A stretch of 64,000 nucleotides of DNA from Chrysopilus asiliformis (GCA_964034945.1 OZ035960.1:80261331-80325330); one strand, 5' to 3'. Counted from the first letter of the stretch, positions 1 to 12,400 are shown. Made by a program: numbers and translations. The notes: generated by a model from the sequence alone, not told the origin.

Positions 1-224
1 TATGGAAATTTCGCACCAACAAACAACCGTTAGAATATTTTCTCATTTTACAAAGCAATAGTGCAACAAAAGTGAAAAATATTTTGTGTACCGTTATTTT
101 GGTGTATATGCAATGAAACGAATGATTTTTTTTTCGAATATCGGGATATTACTCTGAATTTATTAAAAAAATAGAGTGGAACTATGGAAATACTTAATAT
201 GTTTTAAATTGATTAAACTGAATT

Positions 225-359
225 CTGTGGCAAAAACCTAAAACCTTTTAAGTCAATTTTCAGACGAAGCCAAAGTGTTCTGTGTTTGCATGTCCAGACA
301 GATAACTTTGGCTTCGCTTGAAAATCAATCGACTTAAGATGTTTGGGTTTTCGCCACAG
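225..359. mobile_element. Short palindromic MITE-like element flanked by AATT
   Basis: Two arms of about 60 bp are imperfect inverted repeats. They start CTGTGGCAAAAACC on the left and, on the opposite strand, CTGTGGCGAAAACC from the right, and both continue through GAAGCCAAAG-like sequence to a short centre near 283-302. AATT lies immediately outside both ends (221-224 and 360-363). It is either the target duplication or the outermost bases of the inverted repeat. The element is too short for a gene. A second copy of the TTGATCTTCTGTGG-type end follows directly at 363-395. Confidence 0.55.
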
Positions 360-3215
360 AATTGATCTTCTGTGGCGAATTGATCTTCTGTAAGTCTGAT
401 ATTTGGAAAAAATGCGTTGTCGTCGTTGTTTTGCCTATGAATAAAACACCCGAAAAATTCAAATGCGGTTTTTGTATTTTTGCGGGTCGTTTGAAGATTT
501 TTCGATTTGTAAAGAAATTTTTAATCGATCCAGTTTGCATGAAACTAGTTTTTTCAAAAATTCATAACTCCCTTTATATCAAAATGGAAGGAAATTATCC
601 GCGCGTTTCACAAAAGATATTATGAGATGGAAATTTCCCCATAAAATTTTGCTCAGCGGAAATTCTAAAGCAAACCATTTTTCTAGTCACTCTTTTCCAT
701 GAATGTCTTTTTTGTAAGATGGTAATTGTAAAATAAGACGTTTTAACGAATAAAAAATAAATTTTTATATTGTAGATCTTCTCCTCGGTACAAAAACGAT
801 TTTTTTTTTTAAACATAAGTTCTAACTTTTCTGCTTTCAATTTCATCTTTGATGTCTTCCCCACATTATTTACGCAAACAAAAAAAAAATGCGGGTAGCT
901 TTTTCTTAGAAACTTACCCATAACTAATAAAAAAAATTAAAAATCGGACATGAAATTGAAAACTGCCCCAAAGAACCAATTGTAAAATTTGTAAGATTGT
1001 TAGAAACCATTATCGTAACTACTTTTATATCTTCAAATAAAAAAATTGATCAATTACTGTTAAATAATTCTAATTAATTAGTTTTTGTAGTAATTTCTAA
1101 ATTGCCTAAATGAAAATTTTTTTTTTAATAATATAAAAATGTGTTTTTGTTCCGTCCCTGTTTGGCCAAGATCAAACCTGGTAAGCGCAAATATGCAGAT
1201 TCTGGATGCTAGACTTTCAGTTTTGAGTAGTACCCTTTTCTATTTGCAAACAACCAGGGATATGGATCCTGATTATGAAAAATTGTTTTCCAGAGAGACC
1301 CGTTCTCTCAAAACTCTAGAAACCCACCCAGAAACGTGTTTTCGAACCCACAACGTCAGGACTATATGCTATATGTTTCACCAATTGAGACACACTGTGG
1401 GTCTTTAGGTACGGATTAAGTTCACGAACCGAGGTTCTCCTGTATTTTGTTGCCATGATATCACAATTTTAACAAAATTCACTAGGTCTCGCAATATGGC
1501 TACCTCGGGGATTTCCAATATGAACTTGAATTATAGTTTTGAAATTTGGGGGATAAATTCAATTTTCAAGTAGCACCATCCTAACGAGTTTTGGTGAAAA
1601 ATTCTTCAACCAAAATTACCAAAATGGCGGCATTTTGAATGAGCCGATAATGCATTAGCTTTCGTACAAAAAATACTGGTGAATACTTTAGTTTTTGAAA
1701 AATCCAAATTAACGTTTATTAAGGATCATTCTAACACTTTATTTGGCAAATTCTGTAACAAAAAAATTATATTGCACGACATTACGACACAAATTTCCAG
1801 AAATTTATTCCGGATCAATTTATTATGTCTCTACTAGAAATTCTTCATACAAAATCGGTTCATACGAATCCTGAGAACAAGTTTGCTTATTATTCTGCAA
1901 TAGATGAATAAGTGTCCAAATAAAGTTGGCACAAATCGCAAATGTAAATGGCCCCTTATGCGTAGAATATATTCAAAAATTTCGAAGTGATCCATGCTTG
2001 GAACAATTTTTTTAAATCAGCAAATTTGACTGTTTTTCGATATTCTGCAAACAATTCTTCGGTTTTTCATATTTCTTTTCACAAAAATTTTGGCGAGTTT
2101 TTATGACGGTTTTTAATCCGATGACCATATTAGACAGCCTTTTTTTATAATCCTTTAAATTTTCAAAAAAACGTACTATTTCGAAATAATTCGCGACTAA
2201 TTCCACAAAATTTAAATTTTTTTACCTCCCGATTAATGCGTTACTCAAGAGTTTATGTAAAGATATTTATCAACTGTACTTTCCTACATTAAAAGCCCAA
2301 ATACGAAATTTTCAATAACTCAAAATTCAATAAATAATTATAATTACAATACTTTTCAGGTGAGCGTTTTAAATAATATGCAATGCACTAACCCGATTTA
2401 AAATATGCAAATTTATCTCAGGCGAATTTAAGACCAATTTTCTATGTTTGAATGAACAAGAGATGCTGCAATTGTAACGCTCAGAAAACAACTAAAAGTT
2501 TATTATGAACAGTGAAATCCTTTTATAGAAAACTCTTCTAATGGGATTTTGTCACACTTTCTTATACGAATTTATAAAAGAAAAACGGAAAAATTTCGAT
2601 ATCCCGTCGAGCTGATTACATTCTCCAATATTCTCTATATTGTATACTTCTGGGTGAAATTGTTGTTGTGTTGCTATTACAAGTAATAAGTATTTATATT
2701 AAATGAAAACATCTCAAATCTGAGGTTTTATTTCAATCTACTTGGCAATGACAATATTAAAATTGGATTTTGCGTTTTTGGAAAAATACTCAGAAAAATG
2801 TCATGTTAAAAAAAAATACATTCACTTTTCTCAATATATATACAGTGCCTATTTTCACAAAAAATCATTGAATTTTTTTTTATACTCTTTCGAAAGCTTA
2901 CTATTTTTCGCCCACACTTTCAGTGGTGATGTTAAACCGTGCTTCTTGAATGGTTAACGAGTAATTTTGCATTACCTGTCAGTGGACGCGAAATTTTGAT
3001 TGGCGTATTTATATAAAACTTGTTGTCAAACCTAACAGATGGGAACCGTTATACAATAAACATGAATTTAAATACCTGGTCTAACTAATATTTTAAAATA
3101 TTATGTAACGCATAATAACAAATTCATGATGGCGCCATGAATGAACTGTGTAAAATTAGCGCGGCATTCAACGTGTTAAGAACACTGATTTTTTTTCGAT
3201 AAAAAACGATAAAAC

Positions 3216-3266
3216 AGTTAAAGTTACCAACTTTTTTGCCAAAGAGTTAAAGTTACCAACTTTTTT
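3216..3266 (+). repeat. Two-copy 22-bp direct repeat
   Basis: AGTTAAAGTTACCAAC followed by six or more T occurs at 3216 and again at 3245, a 29-bp period. No function can be assigned. Confidence 0.6.
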
Positions 3267-3702
3267 TTTAAATACAAATCCATAGATTTTAAGGACCAGA
3301 GACGCAAAAAAGGATATTTTTAAGAAATCGGCAATATTTTCAACATTTTCATTTTAAACGCTATTATTTTTGAAAATCTAAAAACATATCTCCAATATTT
3401 AATTTCCTCTGCGCAGCTAACTAAGAAGGAAAGTATTGTATTCATGACGGTGACCGACTCGAGAACGGGCCAGGTAAAAACTTTCTGATCGGTACGAAAT
3501 CCGTTTCAAGAAAAATATCCTTGCATCTGTTTCTCTGCCGGTCTGCCCGACGTCCATTAACATATCTCTAACAGTTCTTGAGTAATTTAAAAAAAAAATT
3601 TTACATATTTTTTTAAATATTGCAGTTTTGTATTGACTACAACTGATATTTTAGTGTGTTATAATTTCAGTCAAAGGGCCGAGTACAAAATTTATATGGA
3701 AA

Positions 3703-4983
3703 CTAGCTTGCATACCCGTCGTTGCCGGGCTAAAGTTTTTTTTAAAAAGTTTTTTGCACAAAAAATCCAGAAATAGCTTAAAAACTATTGGAAAAAATCG
3801 TTATGCCTTCAGAACCTCCCGTTCCGAATTTTAAAATTCTAATACCAGATTCGTGATCAGCGGCTCCGAAACCCCCTTATTGCCAGTTTTTTCGAGGAAA
3901 AATGGTGAAAAGGATATTTGGGTTATCCTTACACGAGCTTCCGTTGGCAATTTCGTCACCAGATTCGTGATCAGCGTCTGCAAAAACCGAAAAAAATAAA
4001 AAAAGAATATTTTCGTTATCTTTATAGGTCTATTCGAATTATGAAATTTCAACACCAGATTCGTGATCAGCGACACCGAAAACCCCCTAATGCCACTTTT
4101 CCCCGGGAAAAATGGGAAAAAGGATATTTGCGTTATCTTTACAGGACTTTCCGTTCCGAGTTTTGAAAATCTAACACCAGATTCGTGATCAGCGACCCCC
4201 GAAAACTCCTTAATCCAATTTTTCCCGGAAAAAAATGGGAAAAAGGATATTTGCGTTATCCTTACAGGACCATCCGTTTTGAATTTTGAAAATCTAACAC
4301 CGGATTCTTGATCAGCAACCCCGAAAACCCCCTAATGCCATTTTTCCCCGGAAAAAATGGGAAGAAGGATATTTGTGTTATCCTTACAGGACCTTCCGTT
4401 TTGAATTTTGAAAATCTAACACCGGATTCGTGATCAGCGACCCCGAAAACCCCCGAGTGAAACTTTTCAGCCTCCTATTGAGCAGGATTAATGGCGAAAA
4501 TCACGGTTTAAAAACACCCAAACCCCCTTTACCCCCCGTTCATCCCCTTAGGGGTAAAATTTCGGAAAACACCGCCTTAGTGAGCGCTTACGCGATGGTT
4601 GGGACATATTGTGAAAGTTTCAAGTCTCTAGCTTCAAGGGTTTGGGCTGGGCGTTAATGAGTCAGTCAATCAGTCAGGTTAACCCATTCGGTATTTTGAT
4701 GCCATATGGCAACGCAGTTAAAAATTTGAATTCACTTATTATTTATTTATTTTCAATACTCTATTCTCATTCAGTGCACCTTTAAGTGCATTTGTGACCC
4801 AATTTTGATTTTTTGAGTAAAAAGCTGGACTACAGTGAACGTATTTGTAAAAAATAAAAATTTTTAATTTTTTTTTAAATGAATACTAATAGCTTAAACA
4901 TCATTAATTTGTATAGAGAGAATTTTTAACCCCCATAGAAAAAAACATGTACCGAACGGGTTAAACGATTTTATATATATAGA
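3703..4983 (-). mobile_element. Non-autonomous Helitron with internal ~120-bp repeats, split by a TTAA element
   Basis: Read on the minus strand it begins TCTATATATATAAAATCG (right end at 4983). It ends with the hairpin GCCCGGCAACGACGGG, then about 9 bases, then CTAG (3703-3706) before T. This is the canonical Helitron layout: TC start, 3' hairpin, CTRR end, A/T host site, no TSD. Six tandem units of about 120 bp, each with CTGATCACGAATC, fill 3840-4480. Reading frames in the units are by-products, not genes. A TTAA-flanked element at 4683-4960 interrupts the 5' part. It is closely related to the copy at 23498-24834. Confidence 0.85.
4683..4960. mobile_element. piggyBac-type MITE nested in Helitron
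   Basis: The ends are CCCATTCGGTA and (opposite strand) CCCGTTCGGTA, flanked on both sides by TTAA (4679-4682 and 4961-4964). The uninterrupted Helitron relative at 23.5 kb reads CAGGTTAAACGATT (opposite strand) at this point, exactly the sequence left if the element and one TTAA are removed. TTAA targets and CCC...GGG ends are piggyBac hallmarks. The 278-bp interior has no transposase. Confidence 0.85.
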
Positions 4984-6162
4984 TTTCTACTAAAATGTGC
5001 TAAACTGCTAGTAAAAACAGTTGCTATATTTTTATTAACTTTCATTTAAGACAAGAAAAATCGAAAATCGAGGTAGGTATATGTCTGTTGAGAATTTAAT
5101 TTTAAAGTTTGTTCAATTTTTTCACCTGTAATAGATATTTTGTTTATCTCGTAATGTTATTCTTCTCTATTGATGGCCTGGTATTAGCAAATCATTTGAC
5201 ATGAATTTAATGCTAGCAATAGGAAATACAAAACCGGTCCATGTTGTTAAAAACCGGTTTTCGGATTTTTTAGTTTTTACGATTTTTTTTAGTTTTTACG
5301 AATATCAAAACCGATCAAACCAATTTTTTTTGTGAGCATATTTGACTTCTATAGTCTCTTGCCTACAGGTAACATTTTTGTATGGTAGATTACTGAAACT
5401 CACATGGTTGGTTCCTTAGGACTCAACATTAAATTCAAAAATATGATTTTTTTTTAAATTGGGCGTTGCCCGCGTAGTAATAAATTTTTGAATATGAAAA
5501 AATCCTTTTTTTTTTCAAAAATATTTTGATGTATAGAAAAATTATGCAGTAATTATATTTCAATTAATTTTTTGTTCATAATTTTTTTGGTTTGACGCGC
5601 TGTTTTCAAGAAAATTGCAAATATTTTTTCCATCTGCTTGGGAGAAAGGGAATAGAGCGAATTCCCTTATTGCCAGACACTTAAGATTTTTGCATTTATG
5701 TTGTTAGATATGTTGAACATCCATAAAATAGTTTGAGAGATAGCTGAGGAGGGGATTGGTCGAAAATTTACATTGACAGATAACGTATTCAATACTAAAA
5801 ATCGTATAAAAATCCGTTCTGTAGTTTAGGAGATAGCAGGAGAGAGGGCTCGCACCATGTAGAGTGGAGTAGTTTGAGTGGAAAAAAATTTATTTCATGA
5901 TTGACCTGACCAACACTGAAAACCGTATTCAAATCCCTTCGGTGGTTCAGAAGATAACAGGCGAGGGCGTGAAAGGGGAGCCGATACCGCGACCACACCT
6001 AACTATAGATCATGAGTATAGGTGGGTGCAGTAGTTCTTGAGTTTATACGTTACTCCATCTCACAAATCAAAAAAAAATTTTAACTATCCCACAAATAAA
6101 AAAAAAACGCTCGCGCACCCCAAGAAGTTTGTTCCTGCACTCCAGATTGGGGACCTCCACAC
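4984..6162. other. AT-rich stretch with degenerate repeats, no gene seen
   Basis: I see no gene. Around 5760-5990 two similar segments (AAAATCGTATAAAAATCC... and AAAACCGTATTCAAATCC...) form a degenerate tandem pair of about 140 bp, of the kind found inside non-coding insect repeats. The rest is low-complexity A/T-rich sequence. Confidence 0.45.
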
Positions 6163-6648
6163 TAGGGATGTCAAAAAAGAACCGGTTAAACCGGTTAAAC
6201 CGGTTAAACCGGTTACCCGGTGTTTTTGCTTCGGTTAACCGGTTTTTTTCGGTGCTTTTTTTAACACGGTTATACCCGGTGTTTTTTTTAAAAGCCAAAA
6301 ACCGTTCAAAAAAACCGATCATTTTTTTGCACGGAAAAATAATTTTAAACCAATTTTCGTGCAACTGATTTGTTATAAACACTTCTTTTTAGGCACTCTA
6401 AACCAAATACAATATTATATTGTGCCATTTATGGCCTCTTAATGGATTTTATGGCACTTCACGTCTTTGGTTTGTATTATAGTGTATTTGTTGTGTCTAA
6501 GACCTAAGCTACCCAATTTGAACAAAACGGTTTTTCGGTGTTTTAATAACCGGTTTTTTGCACCCGGTTAAACCGGCCCGGTTTAAACCGAAGTCTTAAA
6601 AACCGGTTTAACCGAAAACCGGTTTTTTTCAAAAATTTGACATCCCTA
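6163..6648. mobile_element. hAT-type MITE with ACCGGTTAA tandem repeats
   Basis: The element starts TAGGGATGTCAAA, and the complement of its right end also starts TAGGGATGTCAAA. It is flanked by a perfect 8-bp duplication CTCCACAC (6155-6162 and 6649-6656), the hAT signature. The interior begins with about four 9-bp units of the palindrome-rich repeat AACCGGTTA and has more CCGGTTTAACC-type motifs near the right end. A run of Lys-Pro-Val or Asn-Arg-Leu in translated frames is an artefact of this repeat. There is no transposase. Confidence 0.88.
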
Positions 6649-7930
6649 CTCCACACTATATGAGAATCATATTGAAGTATATTAAATTTTAGTTGTAACG
6701 TATCAAACCAATCGCTGGAAACAAAAATTAACTACACCAGGGTCTATGGGATGACAAAAGATTTTGATTTTGGCATGTCCGACCATCTGTCTGTCCGTCT
6801 GTCTGTCTGTCTCTCTGTCGTCTGTCTCTCTGTCGTCTGTCCGTCTATACATATATCCGTGAATATCATAACTTTCGGAAGGATTGAACTAGAGCTTTGA
6901 AATATTTACAGTTCCGTTTCTCGTAAATGGCAATGCTAAGTTCTTGAACTGGCAAAATCGGACCATTCCCTTCTCCATATCAATGAAACTTTTTTCGCAA
7001 TTTTCTCGAAAACGGTGAATCGCATTGAAAAATTTATAAAGCTAAAATGTCTTTTGAATATGATTTTACATAACTTATCTATACTTCAAAATTCAGCTAG
7101 ACTACCTCTTTCCCCTCCCCGATACAAATTGAATACTTTTTCCTTATTTTCTCGAAAACGGTGCATCGTATCGAAAAGTTTATAAAGACGAAATGTGTTC
7201 AGAATATGATTTTATACAACTTATCTAACCAGTTGGACTACTCCTACCTCCCTCTCCCATACAAATAGATTTTTTTTAAATAAACGAATTGGTCGGTGAC
7301 AAAATACCTTATTTAAATTCGTTCTCCACAAAATGAATAATTTAAAGTATCAAATCGCACAAAAACAGTGGATGAATAAAGGAAATTTGTGTTGATGCAA
7401 GTCCAGATTCGATGTGCCGCTAACCTCACTTTTGGAAATCGCAATGTTCTGGAAAAAAGCACAAAATTTAATTTTACTTGGTCACTGACTAAATACCTTG
7501 ATTCACTTCGTTGATTACAAAATAAAATACTTTCGACGATTTAAAAGTGGGAAAAACAGCGATAATTTGCGCACTATATCGATAAACAACCGTTTCGCAT
7601 CGATCATCAATAAGGAAAGAGCGAATATATTTCTCAGCTGTCAAACGTGAGTCTAAGAGCGTAACACCATCTGTTGGCGATAACATTATCCGTTTTTCAG
7701 TTCCAAATACAATAATTTCTCCTTCCATACCATAATCTCATACAAAATGCAAATTTCAATTATTCCGATATTCCCGATTTTCCCCAAAATTTTTCTCGAC
7801 TTTTCCAACAACACGAAAAAGAAATTGGGATTTTTGATTTGGAATTGTTGAAAGTGCAAGCAATTTTGGTTTTTCAAGATTTTCCGACTTTTCCGGTGGG
7901 TCAATACGAATCCAACAAAGAAATCCCCAT
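6649..7930. repeat. Dispersed repeat with GTCT microsatellite and tandem ~140-bp units
   Basis: A GTCT-rich microsatellite lies at 6788-6850. Two tandem copies of a segment starting TTTTCTCGAAAACGGTG follow (near 7008 and 7148), each ending in CTCCC-ATACAAAT. A third diverged copy lies at 48475-48605. From 7320 to 7930 the sequence is unrecognised, although its last part resembles the interior of the following Helitron 5' end. No gene was found. Confidence 0.5.
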
Positions 7931-8002
7931 GCAAATCGGATTATATTCAGTCGAGTTATGGATAGTCGTACTGACCACTATTCATTTTTATATATATATA
8001 GA
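7930..8002 (-). mobile_element. Helitron 5' end fragment
   Basis: On the minus strand this starts TCTATATATATAAAAATG and continues as in Helitron 5' ends. No matching hairpin and CTAG end was located to the left, so the element is truncated or its 3' limit lies within the diverged DNA at 7.3-7.9 kb. Confidence 0.5.
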
Positions 8003-8195
8003 TTTTCGTAAAAAAAATGATAAAGAACGATGCACGAAAATGCCCCTTGACTGACTTTTGCGTCTCACATTCGTTGTACTTGCATTGGAAAGATAATGCC
8101 TCCGGTCTAACTTTTGAACCAGAACCTCCGCAAATTCTCTGCCACAGCCGTGGCTTCGGTTACTCGATGTATAATTTTTTATATCTACCGGAGGT

Positions 8196-8975
8196 TTCAA
8201 TCTACGTCGACAGTCAGGCGGAAATTAAGGCACTGGATTCATCGACGATCAAGTCAAAGACCGTGTCTAATTGCCGCAGAGCACTCAATCAACTCGGCCT
8301 CCAACATGCCGTTAGACTTTGCTGGGTCCCCGGGCACAGCAACATATATGGCAATGAGAGAGTTGACGAGCTGGCAAAACTAGGGACCGAAATGGCTATG
8401 GAGAGCGCGGATCGCTCGGTCGAAATGCCGATCGAGTGCGCAAAAAGTGTAATTGATAGGAAAGGGGTGAACAACATAAATATACGTTTGCAAACAAGGA
8501 GCGATTGTGTAATCACAAGGTCGCTCTGGCCTAGATTTAATAGGAACAGAACCGACACCCTTCTGAGACTCAGCAGGACCTCCGTAAGGCTACTCACAGG
8601 CTTAATCACGGGGCACTGCCCCCTTGGCGCTATGGCCAGAAGGTGGGGCGCGGCCGCAAATGATTTTTGCCGCAGTTGTGGTGACGAGGAGGAGCCGGAG
8701 ACCGTGAGACACTTACTCTGTGAGTGTCCAGCCCTACAAGCACGCCGATATGGGATGCTTGGGGCCAGATTTTATAGTGGCCTGACGGAGCTTGGCAAAC
8801 ACCCACTCGAGGATATGCTGAGCTTCGTCAACAAGTCGGGCTGGTTCAGGTAGGATCAGCTAGTTTGATGAAAGGTCTTATTAGTACCGAAGACATCACA
8901 ATGGGCCTGTAGGCCTCCGAGTGTAGCGCTGTGCTCACGCCTGGGCGCGCGCGGTCTTCTCAACCTAACCTAACC
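8196..8975 (+). mobile_element. 5'-truncated LOA/I-group LINE: RNase H and C-terminal zinc motif
   Basis: The open frame from about 8196 to 8853 encodes the second half of a retrotransposon RNase H domain: VDSQAEIKAL, then WVPGHSNIYGNERVDELA with the last catalytic Asp. A C-terminal CxxC...HxxxxC motif follows (CRSCGDEEEPETVRHLLCEC). The 3' UTR ends in CAACCTAACCTAACC. A 14-bp target duplication TATCTACCGGAGGT lies at 8182-8195 and 8976-8989, so the insertion limits are exact. The usual RT and endonuclease are missing through 5' truncation. A longer reading frame starting at 8017 exists only because the target sequence upstream happens to be open. Confidence 0.88.
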
Positions 8976-8989
8976 TATCTACCGGAGGT

Positions 8990-9449
8990 AACTACAGCTA
9001 ACATCATTGTGGCTTTATGTATGAAATGCCCACAAGATCAACAAATTAAGGTAAAGGGGTTTAATTACTGTACATCTATAATTTCTTGAGTCATTTAAAA
9101 CGGAAGTATGAAAGTGATTGTGTTGAGGAGTATTAAACATATACTAAAAACATAACAAAAGCTATAATTGCCAATCTGGCAATTATTGAAAACCCTTATG
9201 GTGATTTATGGTGATTAAGTGAACGGCGAACAGTTGTATCAAAATTCCACTTTGAAGTCAAATTTTCCAATAAGATATTTTAAAATTTGTTCCAATCGGA
9301 TTTTGATGTATGAGAGTGTTATGTAGAATCATATCCTAAATAACTTTTGTTCTTTGACTTTTTTGATACGATGCACCGTTTTTGAGATATTCACAAAAAA
9401 CGTTTTCGTTCGTATGGGGGGTATCTTCCCCAGCCCCCCCAACATGATT
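8990..9449 (+). repeat. Dispersed non-coding repeat A, copy 1 (partial)
   Basis: From 9151 the sequence CATAACAAAAGCTATAATTG starts a repeat found again at 21597, 22229 and 30937. Shared landmarks are AATCGGATTTTGATGTATG, TGCACCGTTTTTGAGATATT and CGTTCGTATGGGG. This copy ends near 9420, where LINE sequence begins. It has no coding capacity. Confidence 0.7.
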
Positions 9450-12400
9450 GGGACTCTTATAAAGGGATATTGAGAACCCTGAAAAAAGGTGAGGAAAGCC
9501 CAGCGTAAGTCCTGGGAACTCTTCTGTGGTAAAATAGAAGAGTGCTCTGAAGCAGCTAGGCTTCGGAAAATCCTCTCTACCACTCCTAATACGCCCAGCT
9601 ATCTAAAAAAAGCTGACGAAACATGGACATGTTCTAGCCTGGAAACCCTAGAACTCTTAATGGATACCCATTTCCCGGGATGCTCTAAGGACTCACCAGG
9701 AAGGGAGATTCCGATAAATAGAGAGGAGAACAGGCTTCATAGCAAACTCCTCGATAAAACAAAAATTACTTGGGCAATTAAGAGTTTTAAACCGTTTAAG
9801 TCACCCGGACCGGACGGTATAATACCAGCTGAAATTCAGAAAGTTTCAGACTTAGCCCTCCCCTGGCTCGAAACAATTTTCCAAGCCTGCATTACCCTAG
9901 TCTATATTCCCTTAAAATGGACAGAGGTCACCGTCGTTTTTATCCCCAAGGCAGGGAAAAACACACATAGCTCACCTAAGGATCTCAGACCGATCAGCCT
10001 CTCGTCTTTTCTTCTGAAGACACTAGAAAGATTGTTAGATACTCATATACGTCAAAAAATTGACCCAAATAAGTTATCTACATCTCAACACGCATACTGC
10101 AAGGGCAAGTCCGTGGAGACAGCTATGCATACTCTGGTTCACACAATAGAAAAATCACTGGACCTCAAGGAATATACAATGGTTACCTTTCTAGATATTG
10201 AAGGAGCCTTTAACAATGTCGCACCCGGGGCTATCATGGGGGCATTACAGTATCTTGGTGTAGAGGCTCCTATAGGCGAACTGATAAATCTAATGCTAAC
10301 AGGCAGGATTATCAATTCAAAGCTGGGGAACTCATCTGCAAGAAGATATGTAAAGAGAGGAACCCCACAAGGGGGAGTACTTTCCCCACTTCTCTGGATA
10401 CTAGCAATTAACGAATTGCTTCAAATCCTGGAAGTGGAGGGCTGCAAAGTGGTAGCTTACGCGGACGACGTTGCTATAGCTTTTTCAGGAAAGTATCCTA
10501 CAACATTGAAAGAGCTAACTCAGAACGCTCTCTATAAACTATCTACCTGGACAAACAAATGCGGTTTAGCGGTTAATCCGCTGAAAACCGAAATAGTCCT
10601 CTTCACCAGGAAATATAAAATTCCTCAAATCGACCCACCCTCCATAAATGGTACCAGCCTAGTCTGGACAGACAGAGCCAAATACCTGGGTATTATTCTA
10701 GATAGGAAGCTAGACTGGAAATTGAATACTTAGGAAAGGGTTAAAAAAGCCTCAGTGGCCCTCTACTCGTGTAAACGAGCCATTGGATCAAAATGGGGAA
10801 TGAAACCATACATGGTTCACTGGCTCTACACGTCCGTTATCAGACCCATACTTATGTATGGGGTAATCGTCTGGTGGACAGCTTTAGATAAAGTCGTACA
10901 CCGAGGTTTGCTAGGGAAAATACAAAGAATGGCGTCAGTGTGCATAAGCGGAGCATTGAGAACGACTCCCACGAAGGCACTGGAAACCCTTCTACATTTG
11001 GTTCCCCTAGACCTATACGGCAAGCAGATGGCGGCACGCGCAGCCATAAGACCGATCGCGATTCTTCCCACTGTCGCCAAATTATTCGAAAAACTCGTGT
11101 GCAATGTTTTAACTGCCACGCTTAAGCAACACATATCCATCCATCAGCATGGATTCGTTAAAGGTCGATCAACTGCAACAAATTTAGTTGAATTTACAAA
11201 TTATTGCTAGTATAAAATAGAAGATGGTCACCAAGTTGATGCCATATATACGGATTTTTCAAAAGCGTTTGATCGTGTTCAACATAAGATTTTATTGAAA
11301 AAACTCGCAATATTGGGAATACATTCTAGTCTTCTTTGTTGGTTATCGTCTTATTTATCTTCTCGCATGCAATGTGTAAAAATTTTTAATTTATTTTCAC
11401 GATTCTTTGTAGTTTGTTCTGGTGTCCCGCAAGGGAGTCATCTTGGCCCCCTTTTATTTATTTTATTTATTAATGACCTGTGTAACGTCCTTAAATCGTC
11501 TAAATGTTTGCTGTATGCTGACGATCTGAAAGTTTTTCGAGTCGTAGACAGCTTCCAAGATTCTGCTTTGTTGCAGAGTGATTTGTATGCACTGTCAGAT
11601 TGGTGTGTAAAAAATTACATAACTTTTAACGTCTCTAAATGCTTTTCCATGTCACTCCATCGAAAGCTCAAGCCCGTACTTTTCGATTATAAAATTAGCA
11701 ATATAACAATTAATAGAGTTAATGCGATCAAAGATCTCGGGGTGGTGTTTGATACCAAACTAACGTTCAATAATCACATCGATTATATTACTTCAAAAGC
11801 GAACGGACTTTTAGGTTTTATTATGCGTTTTTCCCGCGATCTAACTAATCCTTATGCGCTGAAAAGTATTTTTATAACTATTGTAAGGCCAATATTGGAA
11901 TATGCGTGTATTGTTTGGAGTCCCAATTATGAAGTTCACATTAAGCGAATAGAATCGATCCAAAAAAGATTTCTGCGATTTGCACTTCGCCGTCTGAGTT
12001 GGTCAGATAGGCTTGAGCTCCCGCCATACGTATCTAGGTGTACATTGATTAACCTTGACACGTTAGGTTTTCGTCGTGATTTGTTACGTACCATGTTTCT
12101 TTTTAATGTTATTTTAGGAATTATTGACTCCCCTGTAATTTTGTCAAAAATTGGTTTTAACGTCCCCTCCCGTTCTCTAAGATCTCACCCCTTTCTAAAC
12201 GTACCGTTCCATAGGACTGTTTACGGAACTAACGAGCCTATTAGCAATATGTGCCAGTTGTTCAACAATTGGTCAATGTTTTTTGATTTTAACATGTCTC
12301 GTGCTATGTTTCGTAAAAGAATCATTTTAAGTAAATTGTAGTTTTGATTTTGTTTTTCTTATGCACTATATATTTTATCTATTTTTTTATTGTAATTTTG

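Larger units (their letters stand above)
1..3702. other. AT-rich stretch without a recognisable gene
   Basis: No open frame here is long or familiar enough to support a gene. I recognise only the palindromic element at 225-359, a short direct repeat at 3216-3266 and, from about 3420 to 3560, a degraded repeat with the phrase GAGAACGGG that recurs at about 51550. Homopolymer A/T runs are frequent. Confidence 0.6.

Noticed and set aside
3831..4657. Several overlapping frames in the 3.8-4.7 kb region that look like a repetitive protein
   Set aside because: They are produced by the ~120-bp Helitron units read in different frames; the same applies at 14.9-15.4, 23.9-24.7, 46.8-47.4 and 50.8-51.3 kb.
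6129..6382. Frames encoding KPVKPVKPV or NRLNRLNRL-like runs
   Set aside because: They translate the AACCGGTTA tandem repeat inside a hAT-type MITE; no gene structure supports them.
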